Shown: positions 1 through 6,977 of the stretch, in pieces | Layout: every line of letters begins with the position of its first letter | Position numbering within the stretch: the first letter of the stretch is position 1 | DNA from: Deltaproteobacteria bacterium | GTDB taxonomy: Bacteria > Desulfobacterota > Desulfobacteria > Desulfobacterales > Desulfatirhabdiaceae | Assembly (NCBI GenBank): GCA_026388755.1 | Contig: JAPLJE010000677.1 | Span: 1-10,997, forward strand | DNA: 10,997 bases | Direction: 5' to 3' | Made by a program: the position numbers and the translations under genes | Notes under the pieces: generated by a model | The model's input: the letters and a program-made list of their open reading frames with translations, nothing else | What the model was told of the DNA's origin: nothing | Databases searched by the model: none

Positions 1-2
1 GA

Positions 3-911
3 AGAAAACAGCACCATCTGGAATTCGACGCCTCCGGCAGGATTCTCCGGGAAATGTTTCCTCTGATCGAGCTTCCCCTTCCGGTAATCTTCAACACGCT
101 GCCCTTTGGCAACCTGGGAGAAGGGATTATCCTGTCCCTGGCCGCCGCTGCCCGGCAGATCGGTAGCCTGATGTATGTGGCCCCGGAAACCTACGGCGCG
201 TTTCTAAAGCCCTTCAAGGCACAGCTCATTCCCCTGTTGCCTGCAGAAGGAGACCCGGATGCGGAAATTCTCGATGGCGTGAAAATGGTTGAGCTGTTTT
301 ATGCGCCAGATGTCTGGCAGCGGGTTCAGCAACTCAAGAACCGCGATCCCCAGCGGGTGGTTTCCGTTCGCCTGCCCATGAATTCTGAAGCCAAAACCAT
401 CGCGGCGGATCTGGCCCGGGCCGGAGCGGAAGTGATTCATCTCTTTGCCGATTACCAGGGAAACGAATTTGTAGAAGGCGACGATCCGCGGTTCGTCAAG
501 GACGCTCTGCGCGACATTCATACCCACCTGGTGAATGAGTCCACCCGGGATCAGGTCACCTTGATCGTCAGTGGCGGAATTGCCCTGGCAGAACATCTAC
601 CCAAAGCCATCATCTGCGGGGCGGACTGTGCGGCCATTGATCTGCCGCTGCTGATCGCCCTGGAGTGCCGCGTGTGCAAACGTTGCGTGGCCGGAAAATC
701 CTGTCCCGTGAAACTGCAAAACCTCGATCCCGAATATGGCAGTCAGCGCGTGGTGAATTTGATGTGCAGTTGGTGGAGCCAGCTCATCGAGCTGATGGGC
801 GCCATGGGTATCCGGGACGTGCGCCGGGTGCGCGGCGAAGTCGGCCGGGCCATGTTCTTCGAAGACCTGGAAAGAGACACCTTCGGCGCCATATTTGGCG
901 GGCAGAAATGA
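3..911 (+). CDS. Degenerate glutamate-synthase-like FMN-barrel protein (5' truncated)
   Basis: The reading frame is open from the window edge, so the gene begins upstream; the ATG at 54 lacks a good Shine-Dalgarno and is probably internal. The protein aligns by eye with the C-terminal barrel of the next gene: LPFGNLGE stands where that one has MSFGSVSD, the VSGGI phosphate-loop motif is kept (570-581), and the same four-cysteine pattern C-x2-C-x2-C-x5-C follows (Cys codons at 666, 675, 684, 702), then the shared QRVVNLMCSWW-type tail. Two motifs central to catalysis are missing: there is no AQGAKPG-x-GG loop and no GGTGA loop (ADYQGNEF stands in its place). I infer a non-catalytic paralogue that may still carry an Fe-S cluster and act as a structural or electron-transfer subunit beside the intact barrel protein. 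It ends 97 bp before that gene. Paralogy is well supported; the role is a guess. Confidence 0.8.
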   Translation, partial: RKQHHLEFDASGRILREMFPLIELPLPVIFNTLPFGNLGEGIILSLAAAARQIGSLMYVAPETYGAFLKPFKAQLIPLLPAEGDPDAEILDGVKMVELFYAPDVWQRVQQLKNRDPQRVVSVRLPMNSEAKTIAADLARAGAEVIHLFADYQGNEFVEGDDPRFVKDALRDIHTHLVNESTRDQVTLIVSGGIALAEHLPKAIICGADCAAIDLPLLIALECRVCKRCVAGKSCPVKLQNLDPEYGSQRVVNLMCSWWSQLIELMGAMGIRDVRRVRGEVGRAMFFEDLERDTFGAIFGGQK

Positions 912-992
912 TTCATGACCCGGGATCAGGGCGCGTTATTACTGACCACCGACCCCGGGCCTGAGTGAACGCTTACCACCTAACTTTTATAT

Positions 993-998
993 AAGGAG
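993..998 (+). promoter_or_regulatory. Shine-Dalgarno selecting a GTG start
   Basis: AAGGAG lies 10 nt upstream of the GTG at 1009. There is no ATG in this frame ahead of the ferredoxin cysteines, so this site fixes the GTG as the start of the FMN-barrel subunit. Spacing is slightly longer than usual. Confidence 0.65.
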
Positions 999-1008
999 TA
1001 TTCAGCCC

Positions 1009-2526
1009 GTGAAGGCAGAGATTCGAAAAACAGCTTCACGATTTCGTCATACCATCGGTAAATACAGGGTTCAGCGCGGGAAACAGTGCAAAAGCTGCTC
1101 CGGTTGCGTGGTTGCCTGTCCGCATGGGGTGCATTTCAAGGCGGGCACGCGCATGGGAACGCCCAGGGATTATCTCTGCGTCGGGCCGGATGTGTGCAAA
1201 AGCCAGGACTGCTTCTGCGTGGAGAAATGCCCCAACCAGGCCCTGAACGTGGCGATCAATCCGCAGTTAAAGGCTCTGGGTGATTTTCGCTGGACAGCGG
1301 ATCTGCTCATGAGCACCTGGTATCAGGCTGAAACCGGCGAGCTTCCCACTGTGGACCTGGAATACCGAACCGGCAATTCCGGGGGCGGGTTTGACAAGTT
1401 GCGGTTTCGATTTCCTGAAAAACCGCTCCAGACCATTCCTGTAGATGAAATCGATACCAGCATCGACCTTAACAAGCGCGGGGACAACAGCCATCGCATC
1501 ACCATTGCCATCCCACTGTATCAGGGCGGCATGTCGTTCGGGTCGGTCAGCGACATTGCCATCCCCCTGTATCAGGGCGGCATGTCGTTTGGGTCGGTCA
1601 GCGACAGCACCATGGTGTCCCGAGCCAAAGCCGCCATGCTCTGGGGTACTTTCGGGTGCACCGGCGAGGGGGGATATCCGGAATTTCTCTATCCATTTGA
1701 TCAGCAGATGATTACCCAGGTGGCTACCGGGCTTTTCGGCGTCAAGGAAGAAACCATCCAACGGGTGCGTATCGTTGAGTTCAAGTACGCTCAAGGCGCC
1801 AAGCCCGGTCTGGGGGGGCATCTTCTGGGGGACAAGGTGACCGAGCGGGTGGCCAAAATGCGTGAGGCTGTCAAGGGCAGCGCGCTTTTTTCCCCATTTC
1901 CGTTTCACAGCGTCTATTCCGTGGAAGATCACAAGAAACACGTGGACTGGATCAAGGCCATGAATCCCAAAGCCCTGGTGTCGGTCAAGGTTTCGACTCC
2001 GGCGGATGTGGATATGGTGGCCATCGGCAGTTATTATGCCGGTGCACACATTGTTCATCTGGATGGCAGCTACGGCGGCACCGGCGCAGCGCCGGACATC
2101 GCCAAAAAGAACATTGCCATGCCGATTGAATACGCCATTCCCAAAGTGCATCGTTTTCTGGTGGAAGAAGGTGTGCGCGAAAAGGTAACGCTTATAGCCA
2201 GCGGTGGCATTCGAACGGCCCACGATGTCCTGAAGGCCATCGCGCTTGGCGCAGACGGCGTGGTGGAGGGGACTGCCGGCATGGTGGCGCTGGAATGCAC
2301 CCGATGCAGCTCCTGCGAAAGCGGGCGCGGCTGTCCGCGCGGTATCGCCACCACCGATCCGGAACTGGCCGAGTTGATCACCGTGGACTGGGGTGCCCAA
2401 AGGGTTTACAACCTGTATGCGTCCTGGCGCAAACAGATCGTCGGCGTCCTTCAGCAGCTTGGCATGCGCAGCATTCGCGAACTGGTGGGCAGAACCGATT
2501 GCCTGCGCCATCTGGATTATAACTGA
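1009..2526 (+). CDS. Glutamate synthase-type FMN-barrel subunit with N-terminal ferredoxin domain
   Basis: 505-aa protein starting at GTG. Residues 27-37 (C-x2-C-x2-C-x3-C-P) and 57-74 (five cysteines, ending C-x3-C-P) form a double [4Fe-4S] ferredoxin-like domain. From about residue 160 it is the glutamate synthase central FMN barrel: MSFGSVS, GEGG, AQGAKPGLGG (K265-G270), GGTGA (356-360), SGGI (398-401), then a C430/433/436/442 Fe-S site. The family condenses ammonia with 2-oxoglutarate using reduced flavin; the ferredoxin domain suggests reduced ferredoxin, since no NAD(P)H-binding subunit is visible in the window. Oddities: residues 166-182 are duplicated as 183-199, and motifs usually written KPGEGG and PPHHDIYS read KPGLGG and FPFHSVYS, which could mean another acceptor substrate. 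Archaeal-type GltB or an N-methylglutamate-synthase-C-like protein both fit, so I give no symbol. It is followed by the amidotransferase gene after 77 bp. Confidence 0.87.
   Translation: MKAEIRKTASRFRHTIGKYRVQRGKQCKSCSGCVVACPHGVHFKAGTRMGTPRDYLCVGPDVCKSQDCFCVEKCPNQALNVAINPQLKALGDFRWTADLLMSTWYQAETGELPTVDLEYRTGNSGGGFDKLRFRFPEKPLQTIPVDEIDTSIDLNKRGDNSHRITIAIPLYQGGMSFGSVSDIAIPLYQGGMSFGSVSDSTMVSRAKAAMLWGTFGCTGEGGYPEFLYPFDQQMITQVATGLFGVKEETIQRVRIVEFKYAQGAKPGLGGHLLGDKVTERVAKMREAVKGSALFSPFPFHSVYSVEDHKKHVDWIKAMNPKALVSVKVSTPADVDMVAIGSYYAGAHIVHLDGSYGGTGAAPDIAKKNIAMPIEYAIPKVHRFLVEEGVREKVTLIASGGIRTAHDVLKAIALGADGVVEGTAGMVALECTRCSSCESGRGCPRGIATTDPELAELITVDWGAQRVYNLYASWRKQIVGVLQQLGMRSIRELVGRTDCLRHLDYN
1504..1605 (+). 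repeat. 51-bp in-frame tandem duplication in the FMN-barrel gene
   Basis: Two adjacent 51-bp units (1504-1554 and 1555-1605) each encode IAIPLYQGGMSFGSVSD. They differ at two bases only (CCA/CCC and TTC/TTT), both synonymous. The unit covers the first barrel strand and the MSFGS flavin-binding turn, so the protein carries that element twice. The two silent differences argue against a simple assembly stutter. Confidence 0.95.
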
Positions 2527-2529
2527 AAC

Positions 2530-2571
2530 AGGCTGAAGGCTTGATATTTCCTTCAGCCTTTGGTCTTCAGT
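2530..2571. repeat. Intergenic inverted repeat, copy 1
   Basis: AGGCTGAAGG (2530-2539) pairs perfectly with CCTTCAGCCT (2550-2559) around a 10-nt loop. An outer ACTGAA (2522-2527) can pair with TTCAGT (2566-2571) and includes part of the upstream stop region. Only three T's follow the inner stem, so it is a weak terminator at best; it could be an mRNA-processing or stability hairpin. The right arm and following bases resemble the element at 5278-5328. The next start codon is about 45 nt downstream. Confidence 0.7.
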
Positions 2572-2603
2572 CTTAACACATGCATCTTATTTGGAGAAGG
2601 TCA

Positions 2604-5273
2604 ATGAGTACAACCATCAAAATGATTTCTGCTGCTGAAAGGATATTGGCTTCCCGGGAGCGGATGATCGAGGAATATCCCCCGCTTTCCGGCGTCAAGG
2701 TAGAGGAAGAAGGGGGCTGCGGAGTTACGGGTTTTGCCTGTTCCATTCCCGTGGGCGGTAAGCACATATTCGAGCCCTCCAGGCAGATGCACAACCGCGG
2801 CAACGGCAAAGGCGGCGGCATTGCCGCAGTGGGCTTTGTGCCGGAAGCTCTGGGGGTTTCACAGGAAATCCTGGATAGCCACTACATGCTTCAGGTCGCG
2901 TTGATCGATCCGAAGGACAAGGCAGCCGCAAAGGCGGTTGAAGATGAGTTTATCCATCCCTGGCTGGATATTGCCAGATCGGAAAAAATTCCCACGGTGG
3001 CAGACTATCGCGATATTCCAGGCCTTGACGTGCAGCCTCCGGATGTGATGCGTTATTTCGTCCGGGTGAAAAAAGACGTGCTGCGTGATTTTACGGCAAA
3101 AAATCATTTTGAGCACCTGAAGCAGGGCCGTGCCGAAGACGAATTCATGTCCCAGAACGCATTCAAGCTCAACTCCCGGTTTTATTCCACGCTGGGTGAT
3201 AAAAAAGCCTTTGTCATGTCCCATGGCAAGAATATGATGATCCTGAAGATCGTGGGCTATGCCGAACTGGTGGCCAGCTATTATAAACTGGAAGAATTCA
3301 AATCCCACATCTGGATTGCCCATCAGCGCTATCCGACCAAGGGCCGCGTGTGGCATCCGGGTGGTGCTCATCCGTTCAGCGGCATGCACGAAGCCCTGGT
3401 TCACAACGGGGATTTTGCCAATTATCACTCGGTCTGCGAATACCTGAAGCAGCGCAGCTTCTTTCCCCTGTTTCACACGGATACGGAAGCCTCGGTTCTG
3501 ATGCTGGATCTTTTGAACCGGGTATACGAGTATCCCCTGGAATACATCATCGAGGCTCTGGCGCCCACCACGGAAGCCGATTTCGATCAGCTTCCGCAGG
3601 ACAAACAACAGATTTACAGGGCGATTCAAGCAGCCCATATTCATGGGTCCCCTGACGGACCCTGGTTCTTCATCATTGCCCGAAATGATCCTTATCATAA
3701 TATGTTCCAGCTGATCGGCATTACCGATACGGCCATGCTGCGGCCTCAGGTGTTTGCGCTCCAGGACGGGGACGTACAGATCGGACTGGTGTGCTCTGAA
3801 AAACAGGCCATCGACGCCACGCTCGACAGCCTAGCCAAGGAAGATCCGCGATTTTGTCCGGTGTGCGACAAGTACTGGAACGCCCGCGGCGGCAGCCACA
3901 CCGACGGCGGAACTTTTGTCTTTACCGTCAAGCCGGAAAATGGCGCCATGCGTCTGACCTGTTCAGATAAATTCGGAAACGTGCAGACACTTTCCGGAAA
4001 CCGGAAAAACTGCGACGCGACTGCGGCAATCACCGTTCCGTCACAAGAGCCGGAAATCGCCAGTACTCTCGGACTTCTGTTCAACCAGTGCCGGGCTGAG
4101 GAAATGTTTGCGTATCTATCCGGCGGCATTCCGGCCTGGGACTACAACACTTTCCGCTGGGCCTGCGCAGAGGTTGTTCGGTCTGCCGGAAGAAGCGATT
4201 CCCACAAGGCAACGGCGATCGAAGTTTTGACACTTCTGAATGACCGCCGATTTGCCACGGGCGACAAGAAGCGCGCCTGGGTCCTGTGGATCGTTCGCAG
4301 CAGCCTTCGCGAAATTTTCGGCGCAGCGCCGGATTTGGATCAGGCGGCAGGCGGACGTTATCGTTATATTGATTTCAAGACCCGGGATTTGCTGCGGCCG
4401 CCCCAGGCCGGCGAGGAAATTCTGGTGGTGTATACCCGGGAATTTGAGCCCGAAGGCGATGACTGTGATGCGCGCTTGCTCTGCGAAGCCTATTTCAGGG
4501 GTTGGAAACGCTTCATCGTTTACGGTTACCGGGGCCAGCGCTTTACCGGAAATGGATTTGGGCCAAACACCCAGGATGTGCGGATCGATGTCTATGGTAG
4601 TTCCGGAGACTATCTGGCTTCAGGTATCGACGGCATGGAAATCTATGTTCACGGCAATGCCCAGGATCAGCTCGGCCAGATCCTGAAGGACGGAAAACTG
4701 GCGGTGTTCGGCGATGTGGGCCAGACCTTCATGTACGGCGCCAAGGGCGGAGCGGTCTATGTAATGGGAAATGCCGCGGGCCGTCCCCTCGTCAATGCCG
4801 TGGGATGTCCGCGTGTGGTGATCAACGGTACGGCCCTCGACTACCTGGCAGAATCCTTCATGGCCGGAGACCCTCATAATGGCGGCGGTTTCGTGATTCT
4901 AAACGGTATGGAGTTTTCTGATGACGGCAGCCTGAAGGAGCTGCCCACGCCCTATCCGGGCTCCAATCTCTTTTCACTGGCATCCGGGGGCGCGATCTTT
5001 GCGCGCGACCCCCACCGCAGGCTTTTGGAGGATCAACTGAACGGCGGCGAGTTTGCGGAATTCACGGATGCGGACTGGAACCTGATTTTGCCTTATCTGG
5101 AAGAGAACCAGCGACTTTTCGGCATTTCCATTGAAAAGGATATTCTCACCGTCAATGGCAAACAGCGAAAGCCATCTGAAGTCTATCGCAGAGTCAAGGC
5201 CGTGCAGCTCACAGTGCTTACCGGAGTGCAGAAAAAATCCGATCCGGCGCTGGAAATGGCAGCCGATATATAA
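2604..5273 (+). CDS. Glutamate synthase-type class II amidotransferase fused to GXGXG domain
   Basis: 889 aa from the ATG at 2604, chosen because GGAGAAGG lies just upstream; an in-frame ATG at 2580 would add eight residues but has no ribosome site. Residues 39-~400 are a class II glutamine amidotransferase: the nucleophile is Cys39 in GGCGVTGF, behind a 38-residue leader comparable in size to the removed GltB propeptides. Further motifs are MHNRGNGKGGG, HQRYPT (240-245) and HNGD (267-270). A middle segment (about 410-585) carries CPVC (418-421) and helical sequence I cannot assign. From about 590 to 770 comes the GXGXG beta-helix, with glycine-rich repeats. The family hydrolyses glutamine and passes ammonia to an FMN barrel, presumably the preceding gene's product. 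In many archaeal-type systems these domains are separate proteins; here they are fused. Cytoplasmic; no membrane segment seen. Glutamate synthase and N-methylglutamate synthase are both possible. Confidence 0.88.
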   Translation: MSTTIKMISAAERILASRERMIEEYPPLSGVKVEEEGGCGVTGFACSIPVGGKHIFEPSRQMHNRGNGKGGGIAAVGFVPEALGVSQEILDSHYMLQVALIDPKDKAAAKAVEDEFIHPWLDIARSEKIPTVADYRDIPGLDVQPPDVMRYFVRVKKDVLRDFTAKNHFEHLKQGRAEDEFMSQNAFKLNSRFYSTLGDKKAFVMSHGKNMMILKIVGYAELVASYYKLEEFKSHIWIAHQRYPTKGRVWHPGGAHPFSGMHEALVHNGDFANYHSVCEYLKQRSFFPLFHTDTEASVLMLDLLNRVYEYPLEYIIEALAPTTEADFDQLPQDKQQIYRAIQAAHIHGSPDGPWFFIIARNDPYHNMFQLIGITDTAMLRPQVFALQDGDVQIGLVCSEKQAIDATLDSLAKEDPRFCPVCDKYWNARGGSHTDGGTFVFTVKPENGAMRLTCSDKFGNVQTLSGNRKNCDATAAITVPSQEPEIASTLGLLFNQCRAEEMFAYLSGGIPAWDYNTFRWACAEVVRSAGRSDSHKATAIEVLTLLNDRRFATGDKKRAWVLWIVRSSLREIFGAAPDLDQAAGGRYRYIDFKTRDLLRPPQAGEEILVVYTREFEPEGDDCDARLLCEAYFRGWKRFIVYGYRGQRFTGNGFGPNTQDVRIDVYGSSGDYLASGIDGMEIYVHGNAQDQLGQILKDGKLAVFGDVGQTFMYGAKGGAVYVMGNAAGRPLVNAVGCPRVVINGTALDYLAESFMAGDPHNGGGFVILNGMEFSDDGSLKELPTPYPGSNLFSLASGGAIFARDPHRRLLEDQLNGGEFAEFTDADWNLILPYLEENQRLFGISIEKDILTVNGKQRKPSEVYRRVKAVQLTVLTGVQKKSDPALEMAADI

Positions 5274-5277
5274 GGAC

Positions 5278-5328
5278 AGACCGAAGGCAAAAGGCTTATT
5301 CCCTTCAGCCTCCGGTCTTTCAGCCTAA
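5278..5328. repeat. Intergenic inverted repeat, copy 2
   Basis: Bases 5278-5288 pair with 5308-5318 (10 of 11 pairs, one A/C mismatch), and inside this AAGG (5291-5294) pairs with CCTT (5302-5305), giving a long interrupted hairpin just after the stop codon. The segment CCTTCAGCCTCCGGTCTT matches CCTTCAGCCTTTGGTCTT of the 2530 element except at two bases, and both are followed by CAG-YCT-AA. The pair looks like a dispersed intergenic repeat. No long T-run follows, so read-through into metV is expected. Confidence 0.68.
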
Positions 5329-5349
5329 TCATTTATACGAGGTGTTGAA

Positions 5350-6015
5350 ATGATCGTAGCGGAACGAAAACCATTTGATGAAATCAAAACCATGCTCACC
5401 GGATGCCGAAAAGTATTCATTCTGGGCTGCGATACCTGCGTGAGCGTTTGCATGGCAGGCGGGAAAAAAGAAGTCGGGCTTCTGGCTTCCCAGCTTCGCA
5501 TGAGTTTCAAAAAGGGCGGCAAGGATATTCAGATCGATGAAGACACGGTGGAGCGCCAGTGCAACCGCGAATACATGGAGCTTGTGCTGAACAAACTGCA
5601 GGATTATGATCTCGTGGTTTCGATGGCTTGCGGCGCCGGGGTCCAGCTTCTGGCGGACCTGTCGGAGCCGCTGCAAATTCTTCCGGGCGTCAATACTCGC
5701 TTTATCGGAATGACGCCGAAGGACGGCACCTGGGAAGAGCGCTGCCGGGCCTGTGGGGATTGCGTTCTGGGGGAAACCGCCGGCATCTGCCCGGTGACTG
5801 TCTGTGCCAAGGGCATTTTAAACGGCCCCTGCGGCGGCACTGATCACGGCAAATGCGAAGTGGATCAGGAAAAAGACTGTGCCTGGACCCTGATCTATCG
5901 ACGCCTGGAGAAAATGGGCAAACTCGATAATATCCGGAAGGATTTTCCGCCGCGCAACCACCGGGCCCAGAGTCATCCGGCAAAGCAGGTGCACGAAGTT
6001 TACAAAGGAGAATAA
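5350..6015 (+). CDS. metV: Methylenetetrahydrofolate reductase Fe-S partner subunit MetV
   Basis: 221-aa cysteine-rich protein with the hallmarks of the MetV/MTHFR C-terminal-domain family. It has an N-terminal GCDTCVSVCMAGG motif (C27, C30, C34, with C19 nearby). A second cysteine field runs through 132-177: C-x2-C-x2-C, then ICPVTVC, then GPCGG and two more cysteines. MetV binds iron-sulfur clusters and partners MetF in acetogens and sulfate reducers using the Wood-Ljungdahl pathway, feeding electrons to the MetF flavin. The start is supported by GAGGTG 5 nt upstream. It lies 3 bp before metF, whose ribosome site lies inside the metV 3' end, so the two are probably translationally coupled. 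It sits 76 bp after the amidotransferase gene with no terminator of its own in between. Confidence 0.9.
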   Translation: MIVAERKPFDEIKTMLTGCRKVFILGCDTCVSVCMAGGKKEVGLLASQLRMSFKKGGKDIQIDEDTVERQCNREYMELVLNKLQDYDLVVSMACGAGVQLLADLSEPLQILPGVNTRFIGMTPKDGTWEERCRACGDCVLGETAGICPVTVCAKGILNGPCGGTDHGKCEVDQEKDCAWTLIYRRLEKMGKLDNIRKDFPPRNHRAQSHPAKQVHEVYKGE

Positions 6016-6018
6016 GAG

Positions 6019-6903
6019 ATGGCTGTTTCGTTCAAAGACGCACTTCAATCCGGGGATTTCATTGTCACCGCGGAAGTCGGCCCGCCCAAGGGAACCGATA
6101 TTGCAGAGATGAAAGCGCACATTTCGCTGCTGAAAGACAAGGTTCACGGCCTCAATATGACGGATAATCAAAGTTCTGTGATGCGCCTGTCCTCACTGGT
6201 GGGCTGCCATATCATCAAAGAAATGGGCGGAGTCCCCATTTTGCAGATGACCGGAAGGGATCGTAACCGCATGGCGCTTCAATCGGACCTCTTGAGCGCC
6301 AGTGTGCTGGGGATCGATACGGTGTTATGCCTGACCGGAGATCACATTTCCCTGGGGGATCACAAGGAAGCCAAGCCTGTTCATGACTTGGAATCGCTTC
6401 AGATCCTGAAAGCCATCAGAACCCTGGAATCCGGGAAGGACATGGGGGGAAATCCACTGAAAGGCGCACCGAAATTTTGTGCCGGAGCGGTAGTCACTCC
6501 TGAGGCGGATCCCATTGAACCGCAACTATTGAAATTTGAAAAAAAAGTCCGGGCAGGCGCGGAATTCTTTCAGACCCAGGCGGTTTATGACCTGGATACA
6601 TTTAAACGTTTCATGGACTATGCCGGAAAATTCGATGTGAAGATTCTGGCAGGGATCGTTCTGCTGACGTCCGCACGCATGGCGACTTACATGAACCAAC
6701 ACGTGGCCGGCATTTATGTGCCGGATAAACTGGTTACGGAAATGGCCGGCGTGCCTAAAGGCGGAGCCCTGCAGAAGGGAATTGAGATTGCCGGCCGAAT
6801 GATCCGCAAAATCAAGGAAGAAGGCATAGCCCACGGCGTTCATATTATGGCCATCGGCAAGGAAACGGCCGTGCCGGACATCCTGCAAGCTGCAAATCTT
6901 TAA
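6019..6903 (+). CDS. metF: 5,10-methylenetetrahydrofolate reductase MetF
   Basis: 294 aa, the usual length for MetF. It is a TIM-barrel flavoenzyme that reduces methylene-tetrahydrofolate to methyl-tetrahydrofolate. Visible family features are AEVGPPKG near the N-terminus (E19 in the position of the catalytic glutamate), the LNMTDNQSS segment, LQMTGRDRNR, LCLTGDH, the FFQTQAVYD strand and AGIVLLTSARMATYMN near the C-terminus. The ATG at 6019 has AAGGAG at 6005-6010 inside the 3' end of metV. With MetV it should form the two-subunit enzyme of the methyl branch of the Wood-Ljungdahl pathway, working either in carbon fixation or in reverse during oxidation of acetyl units. It is the last gene before a strong terminator. 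Whether methyl-tetrahydrofolate also serves methionine synthesis cannot be told from this window. Confidence 0.95.
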   Translation: MAVSFKDALQSGDFIVTAEVGPPKGTDIAEMKAHISLLKDKVHGLNMTDNQSSVMRLSSLVGCHIIKEMGGVPILQMTGRDRNRMALQSDLLSASVLGIDTVLCLTGDHISLGDHKEAKPVHDLESLQILKAIRTLESGKDMGGNPLKGAPKFCAGAVVTPEADPIEPQLLKFEKKVRAGAEFFQTQAVYDLDTFKRFMDYAGKFDVKILAGIVLLTSARMATYMNQHVAGIYVPDKLVTEMAGVPKGGALQKGIEIAGRMIRKIKEEGIAHGVHIMAIGKETAVPDILQAANL

Positions 6904-6929
6904 AATATCGACAGAATACCCACACGCAC

Positions 6930-6977
6930 AGCCGGGCTTATCAGAAATGTAAATATTCCTGATAAGCCCGGCTTTTT
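6930..6977 (+). terminator. Strong rho-independent terminator after metF
   Basis: A perfect 15-bp stem, AGCCGGGCTTATCAG (6930-6944) with its complement (6959-6973), encloses a 14-nt loop and is followed directly by a T-run (6973-6977). It lies 27 bp after the metF stop and ends the operon. The other side has no T-run, so it should act in the + direction only. Confidence 0.93.

Noticed and set aside
909..966. TGA of the first gene as a selenocysteine codon
   Set aside because: Read-through adds 18 low-content codons before another TGA, with no cysteine-to-selenocysteine context.
1267..2511. 414-codon open frame antisense to the FMN-barrel gene
   Set aside because: It mirrors a well-supported gene with Fe-S and FMN motifs; its own translation shows no family motif. 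Long antisense frames are expected opposite GC-rich coding sequence.
2524..2571. TGA stop of the FMN-barrel gene followed at once by a hairpin, as in a bacterial SECIS element
   Set aside because: After the TGA only five codons follow before another in-frame TGA, and the protein already ends at the family's normal end. The hairpin is better seen as the intergenic repeat.
2859..3698. 279-codon antisense frame opposite the amidotransferase gene
   Set aside because: Shadow of the real gene; no recognisable motif and no Shine-Dalgarno or operon context.
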